The notes below the pieces were generated by a model. It searched no databases. It was not told the DNA's origin and saw only the letters and a program-made list of their open reading frames with translations. A stretch of 64,000 bases of DNA from Rhodopseudomonas sp. (GTDB taxonomy: Bacteria > Pseudomonadota > Alphaproteobacteria > Rhizobiales > Xanthobacteraceae). The DNA lies in NCBI RefSeq assembly GCF_013377015.1, contig NZ_JACABA010000005.1, positions 124,001 to 188,000 of the forward strand, written 5' to 3'. The translations under genes and the position numbers were made by a program. Positions within the stretch are counted from its first letter, which is position 1, and each line of letters begins with the position of its first letter. Shown piece by piece: positions 1-8,214 of the stretch.

Positions 1-1
1 C

Positions 2-133
2 CCGGTCTATGGCCGCGAAACCGCGCTGTGGATGCGGCGCTGGCGCTGGTTCTTCCTCGCCACCTCCGGCCTGTTCGGCTACGCCGACGGCAGCGAGTGG
101 GGCGTCAGCCATTATCGCATGAAGGCGGCGTGA
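2..133 (+). CDS. C-terminal end of a CFA-synthase-family SAM methyltransferase (partial)
   Basis: Only the last 43 residues are in the window; the gene enters from the left edge and stops with TGA at 131-133. The visible tail has Arg/Trp-rich residues (MRRWRWFFLATSGLFGYA), which resemble the extreme C-terminus of cyclopropane-fatty-acyl-phospholipid synthase-type methyltransferases, where a Trp/Arg-rich helix is followed by a short strand (here GVSHYRMK). That family adds methylene or methyl groups to membrane lipids or related substrates. With so little sequence the substrate cannot be named, and the family assignment is tentative. Confidence 0.45.
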   Translation, partial: PVYGRETALWMRRWRWFFLATSGLFGYADGSEWGVSHYRMKAA

Positions 134-425
134 CAAGCCTCACGCGCAGGATCATCCCTCGGATTGTTGCCTGACGATGAGGCGCCGTATGGAATCGGCG
201 CGGGGTTCCGCAACGATGTCGTGCGCCGACTTGCCCGATCACAACCCGGTGAGCGAAGTGCTTGCCAATTCGTGAACGGGAAAAGTTCGGCTTAACGATC
301 AACTAACTACAGCGAACTAATCGCCGGCGTCGATCGATTGCGGCGCTGCAAAATTGATCCCACGCAATGTCACCCAGCGGTATTTTTTCTAGTTTGTCGA
401 CACAACGACAATGGTGAGGTGTGAC

Positions 426-614
426 GTGTATCTGGATTCCCTCGGATCGCTGGTCTTGTTCCTGGCTTGTGGTGTCGGCCCCGCGGTGATCGCGTATCTG
501 GTGTTGGACGACGTCTGGCAGCACGTGTTTCCGCGTCAACCGCAGCCTGAACCGGCGGTTCCGTTGGCGTTGGTGAAGCCGATCAGCGCGCGGCGCTTCG
601 GCTGGTTCGGCTAG
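426..614 (+). CDS. small single-pass membrane protein, unknown function
   Basis: A 62-residue ORF. I prefer the GTG at 426 because GAGGT lies five bases upstream; an in-frame ATG at 411 is the alternative. Residues about 5-25 form one hydrophobic segment (LGSLVLFLACGVGPAVIAYL), followed by a proline-rich linker and a basic/aromatic tail ending RFGWFG. No family is recognised. It lies on the same strand as the next small membrane ORF, 73 bases away, and may be co-transcribed with it. It could be a spurious ORF; the ribosome-binding site and clean membrane segment are the only support. Confidence 0.4.
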   Translation: MYLDSLGSLVLFLACGVGPAVIAYLVLDDVWQHVFPRQPQPEPAVPLALVKPISARRFGWFG

Positions 615-687
615 TCGGCTTCTTGAAATCTTCGACAACCATGCCCCGCCGGCAGAACGGCGGGCGCCAGACAGTGGAGATGACGCC

Positions 688-891
688 TTGACTATTATTG
701 CATTGATCGCAGGAATCTATCTGCTGGTCGGACTGATCGCCATTGCGGGGCTGATCGCGGGTGGCCGCGAAGCCACGGCCGAGACGCCGCACTGGAAGCG
801 GTTCGACGACGCGCATTATTGGGACGAGCGGGCAGAAGATTGGCGGCCCCATGAGGATGTCGCCTGCGGTTCGCAGCCCGCGGCGGCCTGA
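688..891 (+). CDS. small membrane protein, unknown function
   Basis: A 67-residue ORF with a TTG start at 688, preceded by GGAG at 676-679. The N-terminal 25 residues are strongly hydrophobic (IIALIAGIYLLVGLIAIAG), consistent with one N-terminal membrane anchor. The rest is polar and rich in Trp, Asp and Arg (HWKRFDDAHYWDERAEDWR), presumably a short soluble tail. No family is recognised. It follows another small membrane ORF on the same strand and is convergent with ubiX. The TTG start makes it easy for automatic annotation to miss. Confidence 0.45.
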   Translation: MTIIALIAGIYLLVGLIAIAGLIAGGREATAETPHWKRFDDAHYWDERAEDWRPHEDVACGSQPAAA

Positions 892-985
892 ACGGCTTCT
901 CACCAAGCATTTCGATCGATCGCCAGAGCAACGGGCGACCGCCATTGCGGCCAGCCAGCATTGGTCCGTCAGGCTGGCCCGCCGC

Positions 986-1588
986 TTACGCCTTCGGGCA
1001 GGTCGGCGGGGTGTCGTCTGACCATTCCGGCGCGGCGATGCACAGCTCTTCGATCCCGAGCAGCCCGATCGCCCGCATCGCCATGTGGTCGATCAACTCC
1101 TGCAACGAGTGCGGCCGCAGATAGAACGCTGGCGACAGCGGCGCCACGATAGCGCCGCTCTCGGTGGCCTGCGCCATGGCGCGGATATGTCCGAGATGCA
1201 GCGGGCTTTCGCGCAGCATCAGCACCAGGCGGCGGCGCTCCTTCAGTTGCACGTCGGCGGCGCGGACCAGCAGATTGTCGAGATTGCCGGTGGCGATCGC
1301 CGACATCGACCGGATCGAGCACGGCGCCACGATCATGCCGGCGGTCCGAAATGATCCCGACGCGATGCTGGCGCCGACATCGTTGATGCCGTGACGACGA
1401 TGGACCAGGGCGGTGGCCTCCGCCAAAGCCGAGGCGCCGACCTCGTAGGCGACAGTACGCTCCGCCGCCGCCGAGACCACCAGATGGATCTCGCAGTCGG
1501 TGGCGGCGAGCAGTTCGACGACGCGGAGTCCGACCGCGGCGCCGGACGCGCCGCTGATACCGACGATGACGCGATGCGGTCCGCTCAT
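986..1588 (-). CDS. ubiX: UbiX flavin prenyltransferase
   Basis: A 200-residue protein of the UbiX/Pad1 family, which joins dimethylallyl phosphate to FMN to make prenylated FMN, the cofactor of UbiD decarboxylases. The Rossmann-like FMN site GISGASGA is at residues 10-17. The conserved APCS segment (88-91) and the LKERR...RESPLH block (about 115-131) that binds phosphate and the prenyl donor are both present. The ATG at 1588 overlaps the ubiD stop codon (ATGA), so the pair is translationally coupled. The long extension upstream in this frame lies inside ubiD and is not part of the gene. Length and motifs are complete. Confidence 0.95.
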   Translation of the reverse strand: MSGPHRVIVGISGASGAAVGLRVVELLAATDCEIHLVVSAAAERTVAYEVGASALAEATALVHRRHGINDVGASIASGSFRTAGMIVAPCSIRSMSAIATGNLDNLLVRAADVQLKERRRLVLMLRESPLHLGHIRAMAQATESGAIVAPLSPAFYLRPHSLQELIDHMAMRAIGLLGIEELCIAAPEWSDDTPPTCPKA

Positions 1589-3123
1589 GAGCTGTGCCTG
1601 CGCTGAAGCGGGTGCGCGGCGAGCCCGGGACCGAGCCCGAGGCTGGACCACATCGCGTCGACCCGGGCGATCACCGCCTTGTCCATCTCCAGCACCTTGC
1701 CCCATTCCCGCGCCGTCTCGGCGCCGATCTTGTTGGTGGCGTCGATGCCGAGCTTGCCGCCCAGGCTCGGTTTCGGCGAAGCAAAATCAAGGTAATCGAT
1801 CGGGGTGTCGGCGATCGACACCAGATCGCGTGACGGATCGGAGCGGGTCGACACCGCCCACATCACATCGGCCCAGTCGCGGACATTGACGTCGTCGTCG
1901 ACGATGATCAACAGCTTGGTGTAGCTGAACTGCGGCAGCATCGACCACAGCCCCATCATCAGCCGTCGCGCCTGGCCGGGATAGCGCTTGCTGATCGACG
2001 CCACCGCGATCCGGTAGGAGCAGGCTTCCGGCGGCAGCCACAGATCGACGATCTCGGGAAATGCCCGCCGTGCCACCGGCAGGAACACGTCGTTGAGCGC
2101 CTCGCCGATCCGCGACGGCTCGTCCGGCGGCCGCCCGGTGAAGGTCGACAGGTAGATCGGATCGCGGCGCATCGTGATCGCCGTAAGCCGCATCACTGGA
2201 AATTCCTCGACCGCGTTGTAATAGCCGGTGTGGTCGCCATAGGGACCTTCCGGCGCGGTCTCGGTCGGCGACACGAAGCCCTCGAGCACGATCTCGGCGT
2301 CGGCCGGCACCGCCAGGGGCACGCTGACGCAGGGCGTCATATTGGGCCGCTCGCCGCGCAGCAGTCCGGAAAACTTGATCTCGGAGATGTTCTCCGGCAG
2401 CGGCAGCACCGCCGACAGGATCATCGACGGATCGGCGCCGATCACCACCGCGACCGGCATGTCGCGATTCTGCGCCTTCCACTGGTGATGATGCTTGGCG
2501 CCGCCGCGATGCGCCAGCCAGCGCATGATGACGCGGTCGCGGCCGAGCACCTGCATCCGGTAGACCCCGACATTGTCGGTGCCGGACGCGCCCGGCGGCG
2601 GACGGGTAAACACCAGCGGCCAGGTGATCAGCGGCGCCGGCTCGCCGGGCCACGGGATCTGCACCGGCAATCGGCCGAGGTCGATCTGGTCGCCGGTCAG
2701 CACCACGCTCTGCGCCGGCGCCGATTTCGCCATTTTGGGCCGCATCGATAATGCGGCGCGCGCCATCGGTAGCTTGCTCAGCGCATCGGTCAGGCTTTGC
2801 GGCGGCGCCGGTTCGCGCATCTCCGCCAGCGCTTCGCCGAGCGCCGACAGATTCTGCGGTTCGATGCCGAATCCCCAAGCGACCCGTTCGACGGTGCCGA
2901 ACAGGTTGACCAGCATCGGCATCTCGGAGCGGGTGCCGTCGGCCTTGACCGGATGTTCGATCAACAGCGCCGGTCCGCCGGCCACCAGCACACGATGATG
3001 GATTTCGGTGAGGTCGTGAACCACCGAGACCGGTTTGCGAATCCGAAGCAACTGGCCGCGGGATTCCAGATAGGCGCTGAAGGCGCGCAGGTCCGGGAAA
3101 GGCGGTTTGACGCGGCTCAGCAT
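1585..3123 (-). CDS. ubiD: UbiD-family 4-hydroxy-3-polyprenylbenzoate decarboxylase
   Basis: A 512-residue prenyl-FMN-dependent decarboxylase that removes the ring carboxylate of the polyprenylated ubiquinone precursor. Family blocks are visible at 201-215 (RWLAHRGGAKHHHQW) and 292-302 (EGPYGDHTGYY, the cofactor-binding and glutamate-containing region). The start at 3123 has GGAG seven bases upstream; an upstream extension in frame lacks support. It is followed by overlapping ubiX, which supplies its cofactor. It diverges from ubiTUV, so the assignment to ubiquinone rather than aromatic degradation rests on this neighbourhood plus family resemblance. The shared upstream region carries a FixK-type box. 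Confidence 0.93.
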   Translation of the reverse strand: MLSRVKPPFPDLRAFSAYLESRGQLLRIRKPVSVVHDLTEIHHRVLVAGGPALLIEHPVKADGTRSEMPMLVNLFGTVERVAWGFGIEPQNLSALGEALAEMREPAPPQSLTDALSKLPMARAALSMRPKMAKSAPAQSVVLTGDQIDLGRLPVQIPWPGEPAPLITWPLVFTRPPPGASGTDNVGVYRMQVLGRDRVIMRWLAHRGGAKHHHQWKAQNRDMPVAVVIGADPSMILSAVLPLPENISEIKFSGLLRGERPNMTPCVSVPLAVPADAEIVLEGFVSPTETAPEGPYGDHTGYYNAVEEFPVMRLTAITMRRDPIYLSTFTGRPPDEPSRIGEALNDVFLPVARRAFPEIVDLWLPPEACSYRIAVASISKRYPGQARRLMMGLWSMLPQFSYTKLLIIVDDDVNVRDWADVMWAVSTRSDPSRDLVSIADTPIDYLDFASPKPSLGGKLGIDATNKIGAETAREWGKVLEMDKAVIARVDAMWSSLGLGPGLAAHPLQRRHSS

Positions 3124-3173
3124 GGTGTCTCCGTACGGACAACTCTGGTCAGCATGGCGACCTTGCGGTGTCT

Positions 3174-3187
3174 TTGATCCCGCGCAA
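3174..3187. promoter_or_regulatory. FixK/FNR-type binding site between ubiD and ubiT
   Basis: The 14-mer TTGATCCCGCGCAA fits the FixK2-type consensus TTG(A/C)-N6-(T/G)CAA known from Bradyrhizobium and Rhodopseudomonas. Its centre is about 56 bases upstream of the ubiT ATG and 57 bases upstream of the ubiD ATG, suitable for low-oxygen activation of either or both transcripts. The left half (TTGAT) is ideal for FNR-type proteins; the right half (CGCAA) is the degenerate form common for FixK2. Binding is inferred from the match and the gene context only. Confidence 0.6.
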
Positions 3188-3236
3188 AGAACTCTTCGGC
3201 CATCGGGTGGTAACCGGATCACTCAAAGGTGGCCTC

Positions 3237-3779
3237 ATGTCGGTATCCAACTCGTCCGTCTCCAGGATGCCCATGCCGGTCGCTCTGGCGTCGCGGGTGC
3301 TTCCGCTGTTGCCGCTGCAGCTGCTGCTCGGCATCTGCCTGCGCGAGATCCGCAGTCGCCATCCGCGCATTTTCGATCGTCTCGGTTCGCACACCGGCAA
3401 GCGCTACGGTCTTGACCCGACCGACCTGCCGCTGGCCTTCGTGCTGGAGCCGCGGCGGATGAATCCGCGGGTCACGGTGGTGCGGACGCTGCCGCCCGGG
3501 GTCGACGCCCGGATCGCGGGGCCGCTGTCGGCGCTGATCGGCATGACCGACGGCTCCTATGACGGCGACGCGCTGTTCTTCTCGCGCGACATTCAGATCG
3601 ACGGCGACATGGAAGCGGTGGTGGCGCTGCGCAATGCAATCGATGACTCCCGCGTCGATTTTCTCGCCGAATCGGTGGCGTGGCTCGGGCCGTTGGCAAC
3701 GCCGATCGAGCGGTTGCTGCGCGGGCTGGTAGCTCCGCCGTCGTTCCGCCAGGAGATGGGCGTCGGAGGCGGAGGATAG
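3237..3779 (+). CDS. ubiT: UbiT-like SCP2 lipid-carrier protein of O2-independent ubiquinone synthesis
   Basis: A 180-residue protein with an SCP2-type sterol/lipid-binding fold, assigned as UbiT because ubiU and ubiV follow directly. UbiT is thought to bind ubiquinone intermediates for the O2-independent hydroxylases. The start at 3237 follows AAAGGTGG; a longer in-frame start at 3168 would place the FixK-type box inside the gene, so it was rejected. A hydrophobic amphipathic stretch (LPLLPLQLLLGICLREI) lies near residues 23-39. The C-terminal region around DGSYDGDALFFSRDIQIDG matches the typical SCP2 strand region. Its stop lies two bases before the ubiU start. Confidence 0.85.
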   Translation: MSVSNSSVSRMPMPVALASRVLPLLPLQLLLGICLREIRSRHPRIFDRLGSHTGKRYGLDPTDLPLAFVLEPRRMNPRVTVVRTLPPGVDARIAGPLSALIGMTDGSYDGDALFFSRDIQIDGDMEAVVALRNAIDDSRVDFLAESVAWLGPLATPIERLLRGLVAPPSFRQEMGVGGGG

Positions 3780-3781
3780 AC

Positions 3782-4759
3782 ATGGAACTGATTTGCCCGG
3801 CCGGCACTCCGGCGGCGCTGCACGACGCGGTCGGCGCTGGCGCCGACGCGATCTATTGCGGCTTCAACGACGAGACCAATGCGCGCAACTTTCCCGGGCT
3901 GAATTTCAACCGCGAGGAAATGCGCGACTCGATCGCCCATGCGCATCGCTACGGCGTCAAGGTGCTGGTCGCGATCAACACCTTCGCCCGCGCCGGCAAT
4001 GTCGACTTGTGGCGCCGCGCGGTCGATGACGCGGTCGAATGCGAGGCCGACGCGCTGATCGTCGCCGACGTCGGGGTGATGGACTACGTGGCGCGGACCC
4101 ATCCGCAGCAGCGGCTGCACGTCTCGGTGCAGGCCGCCGCCGCCAATCCGGATTCGATCCGGTTTTATGTCGAATCGTTCGGCGCCAAGCGCGTGGTGCT
4201 GCCGCGCGTGCTCAGCGTGCCGGAGATCGCAGCGATCACCAGGGAGGTCGACTGCGAGACCGAAGTGTTCATCTTCGGCGGGCTGTGCGTGATGGAGGAG
4301 GGCCGCTGCTCGCTGTCTTCCTACGCCACCGGCAAGTCGCCGAACATGGACGGGGTGTGTTCGCCGGCGGGCGCGATCCAGTATCGCGAGGAGAACGGCG
4401 CGCTGATCTCGCGGCTCGGCAATTTCACCATCAACAAATTCGCCAAGGGCGAGGCGGCGGCCTATCCGACGTTGTGCAAGGGCCGCTATCAGACCGACGA
4501 GGGCTGCGGCTATCTGTTCGAGGATCCCGCCAGTCTGGACGCCACCACGATGCTGCCGGAGCTACGCAAGGCCAAGGTGTCGGCGCTGAAGATCGAGGGT
4601 CGGCAGCGCGGCCGGGCCTATATCGAACGCGTGGTCAAGACCTTCCGGCACGCGCTGATCGCGCTCGAGGAGGGTCGGCCGATTCCGGCGGACGAGCTCA
4701 ACGGGCTCAGCGAAGGCCAGTCGACCACGGTCGGCGCTTACAAAAAGACTTGGCGATAA
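3782..4759 (+). CDS. ubiU: UbiU, U32-family subunit of the O2-independent ubiquinone hydroxylase
   Basis: A 325-residue peptidase-U32-family protein. With UbiV it hydroxylates ubiquinone precursors without oxygen, using prephenate as the oxygen donor in the E. coli system. Four cysteines, C169, C176, C193 and C232, sit at exactly the numbering reported for the [4Fe-4S] ligands of E. coli UbiU (GGLCVMEEGRC, DGVCSPAG, TLCKGRY). The ATG at 3782 has GGAGG upstream and follows ubiT by two bases. It is not a protease despite the family name: the cluster and the partner gene decide the function. Confidence 0.95.
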   Translation: MELICPAGTPAALHDAVGAGADAIYCGFNDETNARNFPGLNFNREEMRDSIAHAHRYGVKVLVAINTFARAGNVDLWRRAVDDAVECEADALIVADVGVMDYVARTHPQQRLHVSVQAAAANPDSIRFYVESFGAKRVVLPRVLSVPEIAAITREVDCETEVFIFGGLCVMEEGRCSLSSYATGKSPNMDGVCSPAGAIQYREENGALISRLGNFTINKFAKGEAAAYPTLCKGRYQTDEGCGYLFEDPASLDATTMLPELRKAKVSALKIEGRQRGRAYIERVVKTFRHALIALEEGRPIPADELNGLSEGQSTTVGAYKKTWR

Positions 4760-4829
4760 CATCACCCGACAACAACTTGGCAACGCGCTTGGCGTCGCCG
4801 TGGTCACGCAACTTACGGTGAGGCGGAAC

Positions 4830-5750
4830 ATGCAACTCACTCTTGGACCGGTGCTTTACAATTGGAAGCCGGAGCTGTGGCGCGATTTCTATTTTCGCAT
4901 CGCCGAGGAAGCCCCGGTCGACACCGTGGTGGTCGGCGAGATCGTCTGCTCGAAACGCTCGCCGTTCCTCGAGGAACATATCCCGGCGGTGGTCGAGCGA
5001 TTGACCGCGTGCGGCAAGCAGGTGCTGATGGGGTCGCTGACGCTGATGTCGCTGGTGCGCGAGCGCAAGGCGATGGCCGAACTGGCGGCGGCCGAGGAGT
5101 TCACCATGGAGGTGAACGACCTATCCTGCCTCGGCATGCTCGGCGGCCGACCGCATGCGATCGGCCCATTCGTCAACATCTACAACGAGGCCGCGGCCAA
5201 GTTCTTCGTCTCGCGCGGCGCGCAGCGGATCTGCCTGCCGCCGGAATTGCCGCTGTCGGCGATCCGCACCATCGCCAAGTCGCAGCCCGACACCACCTTC
5301 GAGGTATTCGGCTTCGGCCGCGCGCCGCTGGCGATCTCGGCGCGCTGCTATCACGCCCGGCTCAACAAGCTGTCGAAGGATAATTGCAAATTCGTCTGCG
5401 AGCAGGACCCCGACGGGCTGGCGGTGACGACGCTCGATGACGAGCCGTTTCTGGCGATGAATGGCGTGCAGACGCTGGCCTACGCCTGCACCAGCCTGCT
5501 CGGCGACATCGTGAAACTCGACGACGCCGGCGTCGGCGCGCTGCGGCTGTCGCCGCAGCAATGCGACATGGTGGCGGTGGCGCAGCTGTTCCGCGACGTG
5601 ATCGACGGCAGGCTGGACGCCGCGCAGGGCGCCGATGAATTGACGCGGGTCTATCCGATTCCGGTCGCCAACGGCTTCCTCTATGCCAAGCCGGGCTCCA
5701 CCTTCGTCGCCGGCGCCGGCGAAGTTCATCGGATCGCACCGGTCGCGTAG
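4830..5750 (+). CDS. ubiV: UbiV, U32-family partner of UbiU
   Basis: A 306-residue U32-family protein that forms the heterodimer with UbiU for O2-independent ring hydroxylation. Candidate [4Fe-4S] ligands are C40 (GEIVC), C173 (SARC), C186 and C190 (NCKFVC). The C173-C186-C190 spacing (13, 4) equals that of the E. coli UbiV ligands. The start at 4830 lies behind GTGAGGCGG; an in-frame GTG at 4800 is less likely. It is 70 bases downstream of ubiU on the same strand, presumably in one transcript from the FixK-box promoter. Confidence 0.95.
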   Translation: MQLTLGPVLYNWKPELWRDFYFRIAEEAPVDTVVVGEIVCSKRSPFLEEHIPAVVERLTACGKQVLMGSLTLMSLVRERKAMAELAAAEEFTMEVNDLSCLGMLGGRPHAIGPFVNIYNEAAAKFFVSRGAQRICLPPELPLSAIRTIAKSQPDTTFEVFGFGRAPLAISARCYHARLNKLSKDNCKFVCEQDPDGLAVTTLDDEPFLAMNGVQTLAYACTSLLGDIVKLDDAGVGALRLSPQQCDMVAVAQLFRDVIDGRLDAAQGADELTRVYPIPVANGFLYAKPGSTFVAGAGEVHRIAPVA

Positions 5751-5786
5751 CCGCGCGGGAATCGAGCAACAGCGCGGGGTTTCGCG

Positions 5787-6212
5787 ATGGCTGACCACGG
5801 TGCCGACAGCGAAGCGCTCGAATTGATGGAGCGAATGCGGGCGGTAATCACCCAGTCCAACATGGACGGGCATTGCCGCGAGATGCTGTGCTCGGCGTTC
5901 GACCGTTTCCTCAATCAGGAGGCGCGGCGGATGTCGAAGCGCTTCCTGCTCCGCGCCCGCGACCAGAAGCAGCGGATCGCCGCGTCGCTGGCGCTATTGT
6001 CCGAGCTCGATCATCTCGGCGACGACGAGGCCGACCGCAGTGTCTTCTCGGAAATGGCGCAGCTGTTCGACGAGATCAGCCTCACCGCGGTCGCCGGCTC
6101 GGCGGCGCTGCGCGAGATGGACCGGGTCAGGGCGGAGTTCGCCCCGGACGAACCCGAGAAGCTGGAAACCCTGATGGCGCAATGGTCGCCGCAATGCGCG
6201 AGGCCGGATTGA
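5787..6212 (+). CDS. small helical protein of unknown function downstream of ubiV
   Basis: A 141-residue protein starting 36 bases after the ubiV stop. It looks almost wholly helical and charged, with two cysteines near residues 30-35 (GHCREMLCSAF) and many Glu/Arg/Leu heptad-like stretches. There is no signal peptide or membrane segment. No family is recognised. A different frame over the same DNA is also open, but this one has the usual third-position GC pattern and a convincing protein composition. Its place at the end of the ubiTUV run suggests a role linked to anaerobic quinone synthesis or an accompanying factor; this is only inference from position. Confidence 0.65.
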   Translation: MADHGADSEALELMERMRAVITQSNMDGHCREMLCSAFDRFLNQEARRMSKRFLLRARDQKQRIAASLALLSELDHLGDDEADRSVFSEMAQLFDEISLTAVAGSAALREMDRVRAEFAPDEPEKLETLMAQWSPQCARPD

Positions 6213-6239
6213 TCTGACGACGCGCCGGAACGCCGCCGC

Positions 6240-7040
6240 CTAGCCCAGTGGCTTGAGAATCTTCACCAGCTCGCCGTGAACGTATTCATTGCCGCAGACC
6301 ACGTTGCCGGTCTTCAGTACGTCGCCGCCGTGGATGTCGCCGACCACGCCGCCGGCTTCGCGGATCATGACGACGCCCGCGGCGAGATCCCAGGGCGACA
6401 AATTGCGCTCCCAGAACCCGTCAAACCGGCCGGCCGCGACCGCGGCGAGGTCGAGCGAGGCGGCGCCGAACCGGCGCAGGCCCGCCACCTTCGGCTGCAG
6501 CGCGGCCATCTCGCGCTGGTTCTGTGCGAAGTCGCCGCGGCCGAGATGCGGCAGGCCGCAGGCGATCACGCAGTCATTGAGCTGGCGGCGTGCGGCGACG
6601 CGCAGGCGCTGGTCGTTCATGAACGCGCCCTTGCCGCGCTCGGCCATGTACAGCTCTTCATTCGCCGGGTTGTAGATCAGGCCGGCGATCATCACGCCTT
6701 CGCGCTGCAGCCCGATCGAGATCGCGAATTGCGGAATGCCGTGCAGGAAGTTGGTGGTGCCGTCGAGCGGATCGACGATCCAGGTGTGGGTCTTGTCGTC
6801 GCCCTCGCGGATGCCGCCTTCCTCGCCGATGAAGCCGTAGCCCGGCCGCGCCTTGGCGAGATCGGCATACAGCATCTCCTCGGCGCGCTTGTCGGCGAGG
6901 GAGACGAAATTCGCCGGGCCTTTCAGCGAGACCTGGAGGTTCTCGATCTCGCCGAAATCGCGCTTGAGGCTGCGGCCGGCGCGGCGCGCGGCTTTCACCA
7001 TGACGTTCATGAGGGCTGAATGCAGCATGTCTCGGCTCAA
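6240..7040 (-). CDS. suhB: inositol-1-monophosphatase family protein (SuhB-like)
   Basis: A 266-residue Mg2+-dependent phosphatase of the inositol-monophosphatase superfamily. Metal-binding motifs are intact: GEEGG at 72-76, WIVDPLDGTTN at 87-97, and the C-terminal WDLAAG. Such enzymes hydrolyse inositol phosphates or related sugar phosphates; some (E. coli SuhB) also act in rRNA processing. The start could be 7040 or the second Met at 7028. It lies downstream of the tkt-gap-pgk-fba series on the same strand but 86 bases away from the previous gene, so it may have its own promoter. Confidence 0.92.
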   Translation of the reverse strand: MSRDMLHSALMNVMVKAARRAGRSLKRDFGEIENLQVSLKGPANFVSLADKRAEEMLYADLAKARPGYGFIGEEGGIREGDDKTHTWIVDPLDGTTNFLHGIPQFAISIGLQREGVMIAGLIYNPANEELYMAERGKGAFMNDQRLRVAARRQLNDCVIACGLPHLGRGDFAQNQREMAALQPKVAGLRRFGAASLDLAAVAAGRFDGFWERNLSPWDLAAGVVMIREAGGVVGDIHGGDVLKTGNVVCGNEYVHGELVKILKPLG

Positions 7041-7126
7041 GGCGACCTGAGCGTCAGGTCAGGGCTGGGAAAGGGGCGGGATTTCGGCTCAGGGGTGCCC
7101 TGCGACGGTGGCTGCGTCAAGGCGGA

Positions 7127-8209
7127 TCATTTGCCGCCCAGCCATTTGCGCGCGGCCTCCTGCACCTTGGTCCGCTCGTCGGGGGTGAGCTGCGCCAGCG
7201 CCTCGTCGAGCATCAGGTCGCCCTTGCCCGCGGTTTTCGCGACCAGGTGCCACTTCAGCCCTTCGGTCCGATCGATCGGCGTGCCTTGCCCAGTCACCAG
7301 CACGCGCGCCAGCCGGTTCTGAGCGATCGGGTTGTTCTGCTGCGCCGCCTTGCGCAGCAGCGCGATAGCGGCGGCTTCGTTCTTCGAGGTTCCGGTGCCG
7401 TTGAACAGCGCGATGGCGTATTCGACCTCGGCGTCGACATTGCCGGCGAGCGAGGCCGCCTGCAGCAGCCGCACCGCTTGGTCGTCGCTCTTCGGAACCC
7501 CGGTGCCTTCCTTGTAGAAGGTGGCCAGTGCGTATTGCGCTTCGGGATTGCCGGCGTCGGCCGCCAGCCGCAGCAATTCGGCGGCGCGCTTGAGGTCCTG
7601 CGGGAAGGTATGGCCGTCGATGTAGAGCAGCGCCAGATTGTATGCCGCCTTCGGATTACCTAGCTTGGCGGAGGAGGCCAGCCACTTGGCGGCGTCCTCG
7701 CGGTCGACCGGGCCGCCACGTCCGGCCATCCGCATCATCGCCAGCGCGAACATCGCCTCGCGGTCGCCGAGGTCGGCGGCGCGCTTGTACCACTCGACCG
7801 CCTTGGTGAAGTCGCGCTTGATGCCGAGCGCGTTGGCGTAAAGCTCGCCCAGCATGGTCATCGCCTTGGTATCATTCTCCTCCTGCGCGCGTTTGTTGGC
7901 GAGATCGAACGCGGTCTTGTACTGGCCGCGCTGATAGGCGGCGTAGACCAGATCGGCATTGGGGTCCTCGGCCGGCGGCGTCGACGCCTTGTCGGCGGCG
8001 GGCTTGTCGGTCGCCGGCTTCGCGGCGTCGGGCTTTTTGGTTTCGGCGGCCGGCTTCGACTTCGGTTTTGGCTTGGGTCTCGGCTTTTCCGGCTCGATCG
8101 GCTTCGGGAAAGGATTGGCCGGGGGCGGTGCGAGCGAGATCTGTGCCGCCGCGCTGTGCGCCAGCAGCAGCGCTGCCGCCACCGTCGAAATCAGATGCAG
8201 GGTCTTCAT
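7127..8209 (-). CDS. exported Sel1-repeat protein
   Basis: A 360-residue protein with a signal peptide (about 1-22, ending AHSAAAQ), a long Pro/Lys/Ala-rich linker (about 30-85) and then at least six Sel1-like repeats of about 36 residues (for example AMTMLGELYANALGIKRDF). Sel1 solenoids bind proteins, often peptidoglycan-synthesis or signalling partners, so a periplasmic scaffold is likely. The start at 8209 was chosen because it begins the signal peptide; the frame is open upstream into thiE. It is five bases downstream of the thiE-like gene and so is co-transcribed with it. The partner is unknown. Confidence 0.88.
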   Translation of the reverse strand: MKTLHLISTVAAALLLAHSAAAQISLAPPPANPFPKPIEPEKPRPKPKPKSKPAAETKKPDAAKPATDKPAADKASTPPAEDPNADLVYAAYQRGQYKTAFDLANKRAQEENDTKAMTMLGELYANALGIKRDFTKAVEWYKRAADLGDREAMFALAMMRMAGRGGPVDREDAAKWLASSAKLGNPKAAYNLALLYIDGHTFPQDLKRAAELLRLAADAGNPEAQYALATFYKEGTGVPKSDDQAVRLLQAASLAGNVDAEVEYAIALFNGTGTSKNEAAAIALLRKAAQQNNPIAQNRLARVLVTGQGTPIDRTEGLKWHLVAKTAGKGDLMLDEALAQLTPDERTKVQEAARKWLGGK

Positions 8210-8214
8210 CCCGG

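Noticed and set aside
3782-5750. Collagenase-like U32 proteases
   Set aside because: The cysteine positions and the ubiT context identify UbiU and UbiV, which are cluster-containing hydroxylase subunits.
5873-6217. Alternative frame over the gene after ubiV
   Set aside because: The overlapping frame starting at 5787 has a better protein composition and fits the operon; the other is Arg/Gly-rich shadow sequence.
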